A program made the translations under genes and the position numbers. A stretch of DNA of 64,000 bases from Hippasteria phrygiana (Eukaryota; Echinodermata; Asteroidea; Valvatida; Goniasteridae), in contig JAZGUH010000483.1 of NCBI GenBank assembly GCA_037893225.1, positions 1,240,001 to 1,304,000 of the forward strand. The letters are read 5' to 3'. Shown here piece by piece: positions 58,701 through 64,000 of this stretch (position 1 is the stretch's first letter; the number at the start of each line of letters is the position of its first letter). Below the pieces are notes generated by a model. That model searched no databases. It worked only from the letters and a program-made list of their open reading frames with translations, and was not told the origin of the DNA.

Positions 58701-60066
58701 GGAGATATGACTCCATTTGGTATATTTTACTACATAGGATTACCATGCTATCCCAAAACTTTATTTTTTCCAAGGCCTTGGGATATAATATCTTTAGGAA
58801 GACCAACAAGTATTAGGACCTTTTTAGTAAAAAGTGTCATCTATCAAAGTAGAGAATACGTATTTCATCAAAATTTGACAATTTTCCTAGTCGAGTTAGA
58901 CTAGATTCACCATATGTGACCCGCTCTGCAAAAAGGGCACATAAGTCGCTGTATGCTTTTACGAGTTATGGGCTGTTCAATGTGAAGAGGGTGAACAATT
59001 CTTCAAACAAGTGATTTTGAAGGGAGTGAATTTTTTTGCATCTTTGATACCTATATTATTCTAGTTCATAACCAAAATCTTTGATTTCAATGAATGTGTC
59101 GAGTGCTCCATCTATTTTTTTTTTTTTTTTTTTTTTAATTGGCTTGTTTTTCCTTAAGTCATTTCAAGAAATTCCTGAAAACAAACATGCAAATTTCCAT
59201 ATATCTCATGAATGCAAAATGCTACAGGCCTCAGACATATACCATATGAAAGCTTATAAAATGGCCTTTGCAGCTACATGTATATATAAAACACGATTTT
59301 CAAATTTTGCAACAAAAGGCCCTTTTTGCAGAGTGGGTCACATATTCCCTCACATTGCTGCCTGTTCACACACAAACCCTACATTTTAATCCATATTGTC
59401 TCTCTGTTGGACACACCTGTATTGCGTACAGGATTTAACAAATTATTAAAACAAGCCAAATTGAAAAACTGTTGCTAATGTTACAAGAGGTAAAGCTGAT
59501 TTGAAGAAAAAAATACGTAGGCATTACCTTTCTGCACATGCTTTGATTCATATTTGCTCATCATTAATCTGTAGGGATCCTCGGCCTTAGCAAACGCCTG
59601 CCACTGGTCACCATAGTTCAGGATGTACACGCACAGGCCAGTGAAGGCTTCCAGAGTAGCCGATAGGTACTGGCATTGCCGCCAAGCTTTCTCTGGGATC
59701 CACTTGGGGGGAACGGAGGTGTAGCTCCCTCCGGCCTGGCTGGGTCGGCTCTCCACCGAGGAGACGGACGACCTGCGAGAGGTGGCACTAGCGACCCGGT
59801 GGGTAGCACTGGTGGCCCGATTGGTAGCCTCCAGACGCTGCATAGGGGTCAACCCGTCGTGCTTCTCTAGAGTCTCTGGGTCCATGCTGGCAGCCAGGAC
59901 CCCACCCTGCAGGAACACCTGCCACTCCTTCAGGGTGACCTGACCCATCTGGTTCAGGCTATCCGGTGAAGAGTCAGCCACGTGGGCACTGGAGCGCATG
60001 ATGCTGGTGCACAGCATGAAAGAGAAGACCAGCTGGTGGTGGGCAAACAGGGCCTTGGAGACGACT
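40476..60066 (-). CDS. Axonemal dynein heavy chain, C-terminal 968 residues in 13 exons
   Basis: This is the 3' part of a ciliary dynein motor gene; the family's job is ATP-driven sliding of doublet microtubules. Exon phases join without exception from 60066 to the stop. In order: the end of AAA5 and the linker to AAA6 (residues 1-180), the D6/AAA6 P-loop-like region (180-360; [35 protein letters not shown]), the AAA lid (365-502; [38 protein letters not shown]), and the C-terminal domain (503-968) ending in [15 protein letters not shown] and a final LCQLDD. GHSTNFV and the RGVALLCQL ending are typical of axonemal chains. Three low-complexity inserts (exons 1, 8 and 13) are unlike common paralogues. 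Candidates are the DNAH1/DNAH6/DNAH14 group; I cannot decide which. The stem, AAA1-AAA4 and microtubule-binding domain must lie beyond the right edge. Confidence 0.93.
41860..42001 (-). repeat. tRNA-like SINE in dynein intron
   Basis: The minus strand reads GTGGCCTAATAGGTTGGAGC (A-box-like) and GTGGATTCGAGCCCAG (B box). It ends 29 bases from the exon 12 boundary. Confidence 0.55.
42030..42176 (-). CDS. Dynein exon 12
   Basis: Acceptor GATTTCCCCAG, donor GTGAAT. It encodes [20 protein letters not shown] and [11 protein letters not shown], the conserved [14 protein letters not shown] motif. Confidence 0.95.
42288..42560. repeat. GGGTTA/TAACCC-rich repeat in intron
   Basis: Multiple CCGGGTTA and TAACCCGG words in both orientations lie between CCTTTTCACACTATGCTC and an inverse-like AGTAGTGTGAATGCTC. 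It is probably a MITE with internal subrepeats. It is not telomeric. Confidence 0.55.
42648..42762. repeat. Tandem duplication of about 68 bp
   Basis: CTTAATAAGT..TTTTAC..ATACTTAATG..AGGCACCAGTCT occurs twice in direct orientation. Confidence 0.7.
43180..44037. mobile_element. pogo/Tigger-like MITE in dynein intron
   Basis: The left end CAGTGAAATCTCGATAAGTC is matched by an inverted right end GACTTATCGAGATTTGACTG. The inner sequence is rich in TTCGAGTTA words at both ends. The left flank ends TA, but the right flank begins ATA, so the TA duplication is not clean. No transposase frame is present. It includes a 22-bp unit (CCTCTCTCGAGATGGTATGC + GC) repeated three times at 43376-43441. Confidence 0.65.
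44232..44389 (-). CDS. Dynein exon 11
   Basis: Acceptor TTTTGTTTAG, donor GTTGGT (weak beyond GT). It encodes [27 protein letters not shown] and a more variable acidic tail [17 protein letters not shown]. Confidence 0.92.
44597..44805. mobile_element. hAT MITE with perfect 8-bp target duplication
   Basis: The left end CAGAGTTGTAGTCGAGTCCC and right end TGGACTACATCCCTG are inverted. Flanks are ATAGCTAT at 44589-44596 and again at 44806-44813, an exact 8-bp duplication as made by hAT transposases. The 209-bp element is in the intron between exons 10 and 11. A sister copy is at the left edge of the window. Confidence 0.88.
45099..45306 (-). CDS. Dynein exon 10
   Basis: Acceptor GCTTTAAACAG, donor GTTTGT (GT but otherwise weak). 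The true frame reads [40 protein letters not shown] and [20 protein letters not shown] is the conserved FWxSGFFFPQ motif. Another open frame overlaps this exon but is a shadow. Confidence 0.93.
45720..45990 (+). repeat. Dispersed repeat, one of an inverted pair
   Basis: It matches 52005-52300 in inverse orientation (for example CACGAATGGGGGTGC..., CTATATTGTTCTTGAA, GCTGCACAGCC). A partial third copy is at about 42903-43020. Confidence 0.7.
46223..46440 (-). CDS. Dynein exon 9
   Basis: Acceptor TTTCCTCAG, donor GTAGGT. It encodes [40 protein letters not shown] and HYKVPGTWQ, matching the QEMxRFNxLL...LKGLVVMS...VPxxW block of the family. It lies 4.5 kb from exon 8, across the TGACGTCA-rich repeat block. 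Confidence 0.95.
46455..46620 (+). repeat. tRNA-derived SINE, family 2
   Basis: The head GGTTAAGATGTCTGCACTAG with GTCGTGGGTTGAAGTCC (B-box-like, mutated) is followed by the family tail GGCTCTCAGAACGCACCGAG and CTACATCGG. It lies immediately upstream of dynein exon 9 on the coding strand. Confidence 0.65.
46920..47035 (+). repeat. SINE family 1, partial
   Basis: GTCGTATCCTCATTGAGTGA, GGTTGTATCGTAAAGTTGGG and GGCATTCTGGGTTT match the inverse of 54290-54400 and 56880-56970. The tRNA-like part is missing. Confidence 0.65.
47545..50620. repeat. TGACGTCA-rich repeat array in dynein intron
   Basis: Sixteen perfect TGACGTCA palindromes lie here. One unit of about 200-320 bp (CGAAAAATGCCCCTTT, GACATGTGATGACGTCAT, AAGTTCGGCACACATTGTGA, AACTGGCCGGTAAGAAAGAA) occurs around 47545, 48825-49160, 49160-49470 and 50480-50620. 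A second unit of about 400-413 bp (CACAATTTTCGC, GGGCATATCTT, TATCTTGTTTTGTTCGCTAG, GAGTGAGCCACGATCATGAA) is repeated in tandem from about 49500, 49910 and 50310. It fills the intron between exons 8 and 9, interrupted at 47.8-48.8 kb. Confidence 0.82.
50910..51127 (-). CDS. Dynein exon 8 (with charged insert)
   Basis: Acceptor GATCTCAG, donor GTGAGT. It opens with [20 protein letters not shown], as in other axonemal chains. It then has about 50 residues of Glu/Lys/Arg- and Gly-rich sequence ([19 protein letters not shown] and onward) where paralogues have a conserved MKKYP...ESMNTVLVQE stretch. Confidence 0.9.
51182..51706. mobile_element. MITE with TTAAAGAGCAACTCCAACG ends
   Basis: Perfect 19-bp TIRs lie at 51182-51200 and 51688-51706, beginning and ending with TTAA. 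No coding capacity. It lies in the intron between exons 7 and 8. Confidence 0.88.
51762..51955 (-). CDS. Dynein exon 7 (start of C-terminal domain)
   Basis: Acceptor TTTAAAAG, donor GTAAGT. It encodes [39 protein letters not shown] and [11 protein letters not shown]. The [10 protein letters not shown] block is the conserved PEIFGLHxNA motif. Confidence 0.96.
52005..52300 (-). repeat. Dispersed repeat, second of an inverted pair
   Basis: Inverse relative of 45720-45990. The two copies flank dynein exons 7 to 9 in opposite orientation, about 6 kb apart. Confidence 0.7.
52418..53025. mobile_element. MITE with TTAAAGGGACACATTGC ends
   Basis: 17-bp TIRs lie at 52418-52434 and 53009-53025. The 608-bp element lies between exons 6 and 7. 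The terminal word TTAAAGGGACAC recurs at 26290. Confidence 0.85.
53330..53527 (-). CDS. Dynein exon 6 (AAA lid)
   Basis: Acceptor TTGACCCAG, donor GTAAGG. It encodes [39 protein letters not shown] and SYSPDK. Confidence 0.96.
53617..53850. mobile_element. MITE with perfect 36-bp inverted ends
   Basis: The left arm begins GTTTATCTCAACTAACGAGA (53617-53652) and the right arm is its exact inverse (53815-53850). The interior also pairs partly. It lies just upstream of exon 6 on the coding strand. Confidence 0.87.
54180..54400 (-). repeat. tRNA-derived SINE, family 1
   Basis: The minus strand reads GTCGTATCCTCATTGAGTGA ... CATTCTGGGTTTATGACTTC ... GGGCAAGATTGGTAGAGCGC ... GTCGCAGGTTCGAATCCCGC. 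The A and B boxes are well kept. Confidence 0.75.
54767..54982 (-). CDS. Dynein exon 5 (AAA lid)
   Basis: Acceptor CTCCATTAG, donor GTATGT. It encodes [33 protein letters not shown] and [18 protein letters not shown], equivalent to the conserved FHAVVQERRKFGPLGWN-type block of dyneins. Confidence 0.96.
55950..56052 (-). CDS. Dynein exon 4
   Basis: Acceptor CGAACAG, donor GTAAAA. It encodes [20 protein letters not shown] and [21 protein letters not shown] corresponds to the conserved FRLWLTS-type motif of dyneins. Confidence 0.95.
56493..56703 (-). CDS. Dynein exon 3 (AAA6 core)
   Basis: Acceptor TTACCCAAG, donor GTACGT. It encodes [33 protein letters not shown] and [19 protein letters not shown], the strongest dynein signature in the window. 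Confidence 0.96.
56741..56970 (-). repeat. tRNA-derived SINE, family 1
   Basis: The same order as at 54180-54400: a minus-strand 5' part with GTTGTATCGTAAAGTTGGGG, then a tRNA-like part with GGTTGCAGGTTCAAATCCTG. It lies between exons 2 and 3. Confidence 0.7.
57065..57304 (-). CDS. Dynein exon 2 (start of AAA6)
   Basis: Acceptor TTCCCAG, donor GTAAGT. It encodes [20 protein letters not shown], then [20 protein letters not shown] and PLIFILSPG, which is the conserved D6 region. Confidence 0.95.
57505..58544. mobile_element. 1-kb non-autonomous element with TTAA ends
   Basis: The left end TTAAAGGAGATTTCCAGG...TATAATA and the inverse of the right end TTAAAGGGAAAGTCTACC...TATAATA are similar. 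The interior has no recognisable gene. It lies in the intron between exons 1 and 2. Confidence 0.55.
58912..59345. mobile_element. MITE with GTGACCCGCTCTGCAAAAAG ends
   Basis: ATATGTGACCCGCTCTGCAA at 58912 is the inverse of TTGCAGAGTGGGTCACATAT at 59326-59345, with one mismatch, and pairing continues inward (AAAGGGC / GCCCTTT). It includes a T tract at about 59117-59137. Confidence 0.85.
59528..60066 (-). CDS. Dynein exon 1 of those visible (AAA5/AAA6 linker)
   Basis: Acceptor CTTTTTAG, donor GTAATG. It begins with [19 protein letters not shown] (end of AAA5) and includes [18 protein letters not shown]. It then has a Ser/Arg/Thr-rich insert of about 45 residues ([20 protein letters not shown] and onward), and returns to conserved sequence at [17 protein letters not shown]. 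At 539 bp it is the longest exon seen. It starts with the third base of a codon, so at least one upstream exon exists. Confidence 0.93.
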
Positions 60067-61476
60067 CTAAAAAGTGACATGATAAAGATTAGAGTACAAG
60101 GATCAGGATTGTTTTTTTTTCCTTCTAAAAATGAAGTAACTCTATCCACTTTTTGACTAGCCTCTTCTTTTGCAGAAATTTGAAAATTTCTGCAAAACTA
60201 ACTCCTAAATCATTGGTCACCTCCTGCAAAATAATATTAGCCTCTCAGTTAGTGATACTGCCCCGTTTGGCAGTTTACATTGGCATAACCAGGATTCGTC
60301 TGAAAAATTTGTTCAGAAAAAAGTTGACCCTAATAAAAAATCTCTCTGGAAAATATATTTGATGGCCCGCGCCAAAACCAGGCTGTTCCCGCATTTAACA
60401 AATGGTATTAAATAAAAAAAATTATCATAACGTAAGAAATACTTCACCTATACCCCGGTGATGGCTCATTTTAAAACTCTTGAACTCTTCTAAATGATGG
60501 GCCAAAAAAACCCAAATTTGATTTTGGCGGGAAGAGCCTACATGGTTTAGGCATGTGGTGTCACATATTTTGAAAAAAACGCGGAGGGAAAATCGATGAA
60601 ATGGGATGGGTAGGATTTTTGTGACATCAATTTTGTACCATCAATTTTATTTGGGGTGCTTCGGACAATCTGCACGCTTGAAAAATATGGTTAGTACAAA
60701 TATAAGCAACCTGCAAGGAAGCAATATATCACAAATTGAAGTGTCTATGATCAATAGCATTATGAATCTGTTGTAAGGGCAATACATGCTTGGCCAAATG
60801 CTGCCGTGAGTACATTCTATGGGAGCAAAGGTACCGAATGAAAGTCCTGCCTGCTTAATGGACAACCAGTATCCCCACACGAAGATATCTTTATTATTAA
60901 GACCAACGTGAAAGTCACGTAGACAATCTCAATTAACCTGTCCAAATCTAATAAACACCACTGGACATGAAAGAACTGCGAACCAACGTATTTGTCAGTT
61001 CAGTTTTTACCCTTGCTCCTAACAATGACAAAGTATCCGACATGCTATGATTATATCCATTACTGACTGAGACTGCTATTTCTGGATCAGGTTTTGATGA
61101 CCTAAAATATAATGTACCCTGATGTTTGTTTTTGTTTTTTAATGATTATCACCCAAAACAAGCTCAAAAGACCACTCATGGTGTGTGAAAAGATACACAG
61201 GAATAGAAGGTATCTATTTACATTTTGTTTGAAAGTGTGCAGTTTACATGAACACAGCTTCTAATGCTGAATATAACTCACCATCAACCCTAACCATGTC
61301 CTAAGAGTCCTGAATCCTCAAATTTTAATATGATTTTCCACACACCCTAGGGAGCTGGGGTTAAGCCTGGGTATATACAAAATATGGCGATATTAAAATT
61401 TCCTCATGAGGCCAGTCATTCATGTTCAAGTCCAAAGTACAAGACATCTTCAAATATAATTTCTGCCATGTGCACA
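60067..61476. other. Presumed dynein intron, no exon recognised
   Basis: AT-rich. Positions 61320-61360 share TAATATGATTTTCCACACACCCTAGGGAG with 48125-48155. No upstream dynein exon was found here or up to 64000. Confidence 0.4.
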
Positions 61477-62115
61477 TTAAATGTAGTGTACATGATTGGT
61501 CATTGTTGCAATTTTCGGAAATGGGCGGATTTGGGGGTAAGTATTTTATAGGAAATATCGTTTCACTGACCTGTTAAAAGTTTTGCGTTCTTGAATGGCG
61601 AAAAAAAGGAGAGAAAAACTGCGTTCATTTTTAACCGTCGGGTGGCAGTTAACTGGATTTGTTATAGTGCCCTCTTGTGAAATAAGCCCAATTTTTGTAA
61701 ACGGGATCATTTTTAATTGGTCACGTAACTAGGCCAAGCCGACTGGGTTACAACCCGTCGCTTCGGTCCATGACTTTGCATACGACATGTATATATACAC
61801 ACACGTACTATAACTGCAACCTTGCGCCCGTTTTCGGATTGTTAACCCATTTCATCAGACACAAGGCCTACTAAATACATCCGGTCAATAGAGGGACGTA
61901 TAAAACAAATCCGTTATTTTTCCCAACGGTTGCCGGCCGGCAACCGTTGGAATACGAGATGAATTTCCACTGTTCTTGAAAACAACAGCACACGAGGTGC
62001 CATTATTTCACAGGATGATTGAGACTGCTATTAACTTACAGTCTAGTCAGGTTTTTTGTTAATAATTCAGTAAAAAAACATTTGGAGGATTACCGATTGT
62101 GTACACTACATTTAA
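61477..62115. repeat. TTAA-ended fold-back repeat family, copy f
   Basis: The left end TTAAATGTAGTGTACATGAT and right end GATTGTGTACACTACATTTAA are inverted. It contains a perfect 28-bp palindrome at 61923-61950 (CCAACGGTTGCCGG and its inverse). The centre carries an insertion of about 260 bp different from that of copies a and c. It ends about 340 bp upstream of the receptor start codon. Confidence 0.78.
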
Positions 62116-62455
62116 ATTGATCGTTTGATCACCGACTCTAAGATAACTCCTAATGAAACTTTATTAACTTTATGTCCGGCCAGGAAAAGAGATGCTTTAT
62201 AATAACATGCAATCAGTCAAAATTAGGCACAAATTGAGACATATGGGTACAATTCAGAATCTAATGAAAGTTTTAAATTTGGAGCTTTGCCAATTTTCTG
62301 ATGGTTATAATGGCAAAGCCATTCACACATTCGGCACTTCGGAGCAACAACTGCTATCCGCTGACAACTTATGAAGTGCAATATACTTGAAGACTTTCTG
62401 ACTTGCTAAGATTTTCTACACTCAGCAGATTGACTTCATAGACACATCACAAGAG

Positions 62456-63466
62456 ATGGATCTTCTAGACAATATCACATACTCCACTGATGATGAGGTC
62501 TACTTCAGCTATACCCAGCGGCAGGTTATATCGGCTGTCAGCACCATTCCTTCCTTACTTGGAACTGTTGGCAATGCAATGGTCATCACTGCAGTGATCT
62601 TATCCAAGAAACTCCGAAACGCGACAAACATGTTTGTACTCAACCTAAGCATCTCCGACCTTCTGACCAGTGTCTATGTCATTCCTATCAATATGGTGGC
62701 CTGTCTGAGTAAAGACCACTGGCCATTGCCGGTGGCTTTTTGCTCACTTGCAGCTTTCCTTTTCATTGTCTGTCTTGGCTGCAGCATTAACAACCTGGCG
62801 TGTATCGCTATCAATAGGTGCGTCATGGTCACCCAAGACCGGAAAAAATACCGGAGGCTGTACAGCCGTTCAAACACTCTGGTTGCAATCAGTCTGACAT
62901 GGCTGGTGCCAACATGCATTGTTATCATACCAGTATTGACTGGTTTCACCAAACTTGGCTTCGAGTCAAAGTACTCGAGCTGTAGTTGGGTCTATGCTCA
63001 CTCTGCTTCTAGTTTTAGTTCCATTCTTGTCAGTACATTTGTCCCACTCCAATTGACGGTGATAATACTGAGCTACATCAAGATCTTTTGTTCCATCCGC
63101 AGCCACGCAAAGAAAGTCCAAGACCTGGGTGAGCCGGCACTACTGGCTGTCATCATGAATGCCCCAAGGCGGAGGGCTTGGCGACAGTGGAACCGTCACA
63201 ACCACCTCCAGCTACAAGTGACTAAGAACCTATTCTGTGTGGTGTGTGCCTTCATGCTGTCCATCCTGCCATTCTCACTGGCTCTGGTCTTGAAGAACAC
63301 AGAGAAATTCATGCCTTTTGCCCTCATTTTCTTGGCTGGAAACAGCTGCATGAATCCTATAATTTATGCGGCCAGGCATCCCCACTTCAGAACGGTCTTC
63401 ATCTGCATTCTCCGAGGGAGATTTGCCGAGATACCGGCGAGGGTTTCTTGTAAAGCTTTCAGCTGA
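62456..63466 (+). CDS. Class A (rhodopsin-like) G-protein-coupled receptor, orphan, intronless
   Basis: A 336-residue, seven-helix plasma-membrane receptor. N-glycosylation site NIT at 6-8. TM1 GN at 39-40; TM2 LNLSISDLL with Asp68; TM3 with Cys96 at its outer end and NRC at 120-122 in place of DRY; TM4 Trp149; Cys176 in loop 2, which can pair with Cys96; TM5 Pro197; TM6 SILPF with Pro272 but without the usual CWxP; TM7 NSCMNPIIY at 296-304 (NPxxY). The NRx variant and the helix 7 sequence recall the melatonin-receptor/GPR84/moody-like branch, but loop 2 and TM6 are not diagnostic and the ligand is unknown. The single exon from ATG to TGA is of normal family length. The opposite strand holds the dynein gene. 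Confidence 0.9.
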   Translation: MDLLDNITYSTDDEVYFSYTQRQVISAVSTIPSLLGTVGNAMVITAVILSKKLRNATNMFVLNLSISDLLTSVYVIPINMVACLSKDHWPLPVAFCSLAAFLFIVCLGCSINNLACIAINRCVMVTQDRKKYRRLYSRSNTLVAISLTWLVPTCIVIIPVLTGFTKLGFESKYSSCSWVYAHSASSFSSILVSTFVPLQLTVIILSYIKIFCSIRSHAKKVQDLGEPALLAVIMNAPRRRAWRQWNRHNHLQLQVTKNLFCVVCAFMLSILPFSLALVLKNTEKFMPFALIFLAGNSCMNPIIYAARHPHFRTVFICILRGRFAEIPARVSCKAFS

Positions 63467-63531
63467 TTCATCTATCTGTCTTCATGCATCGTACTGACTG
63501 TGTAAGCCTGGAATCAATCATTCTAAACTTT

Positions 63532-63537
63532 AATAAA
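63532..63537 (+). terminator. Polyadenylation signal of GPCR gene
   Basis: AATAAA 66 bases after the receptor stop codon. Confidence 0.7.
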
Positions 63538-63849
63538 CCAGATAATTTCATGACGTATGCTTTTCAAAAACAAACCATCCAATCCAATGCAACTTTTACT
63601 GGTTTGTTGGGGAGTCTTCAACGACCTTCGTGAGTTGTGCATAAGTGGTTAACCAGTTTAAGCTTCTTTTGTGAACGCCGGTGCTTGCACGTGTCGGCAC
63701 ACGTAAAGGCAGAGAAGTAATCATGTTTACTGGACAGGCATGAGGTTTTCAGACTTTTGTCTGAAATCAGACTTTTTGAATCTCAGAGAAAGACATTATT
63801 ACAACTTCCGGGATTGGAAGTTTTGGGTTGGGTTTCTTAAACGGGTACC

Positions 63850-63909
63850 CGGGTACCGGTCTTTTTTTCTATCGGGTACCGGTCTTTTTTTCTATCGGGA
63901 CCCGGTTCT
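63850..63909. repeat. 23-bp tandem repeat, about 2.5 copies
   Basis: CGGGTACCGGTCTTTTTTTC + TAT is repeated from 63850 and 63873, with a diverged third start at 63896. GGTACC-rich flanks suggest part of a larger element. Confidence 0.8.
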
Positions 63910-64000
63910 TTTACTACTTGTAAATGCACATCCCTACTCCATTCTGACTTTGATTATGGAGACCGGTAGCGGGTAGTGCTACTTCGCATAAACCTGGCAG

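Noticed and set aside
59618..59870. Frames overlapping the Ser-rich part of dynein exon 1 on both strands
   Set aside because: They are out of frame with, or antisense to, a clearly coding exon and show no domain.
1..64000. CRISPR array, operon or prokaryotic mobile element
   Set aside because: No regularly spaced identical repeats with unique spacers and no clustered intronless genes; the gene structure is plainly eukaryotic.

Overview
This window is nuclear DNA from an animal. It has one multi-exon protein gene with phase-consistent introns, an intronless G-protein-coupled receptor gene, no prokaryotic features, and a very dense load of small DNA transposons and tRNA-derived SINEs. An axonemal dynein gene, an orphan rhodopsin-type receptor and MITE-rich intergenic DNA fit a marine invertebrate, most likely a deuterostome such as an echinoderm. 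That assignment is an inference from general appearance; no lineage marker in the window proves it.

Layout. Positions 1-40.2 kb are gene-poor. They hold a hAT-like MITE cut by the window edge, a nearly complete PIF/Harbinger element with a broken transposase (875-2131), six copies across the window of a fold-back family with TTAA(A)GG ends, several families of small elements with long terminal inverted repeats, SINE copies, homopolymer G/C runs, and a few short reading frames that look like exons or decayed genes but that I cannot name. The best of these is a possible two-exon fragment on the + strand at 33174-33905.

Positions 40.2-60.1 kb, minus strand, carry the 3' part of an axonemal dynein heavy chain gene. 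I resolved 13 exons whose splice sites and codon phases all join, giving 968 codons from the AAA5/AAA6 region through AAA6 and the C-terminal domain to the stop codon, with a polyadenylation signal downstream. Its introns contain a perfect 8-bp-TSD hAT MITE, three TTAA-ended MITEs, SINEs, and a roughly 3-kb block of diverged repeats with sixteen copies of the CREB/ATF palindrome TGACGTCA.

Positions 60.1-64 kb contain no further dynein exon that I can see. On the opposite strand lies a 336-residue, single-exon class A GPCR (62456-63466) with its own polyadenylation signal. If the rest of the dynein gene lies to the right, this receptor is nested antisense in a dynein intron.

The most unusual sequence-level signal is the octamer TAGGCCTA. 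It occurs 12 times, all left of 36.4 kb, and comparison with sister repeat copies shows that some occurrences arose as small insertions between TA dinucleotides.
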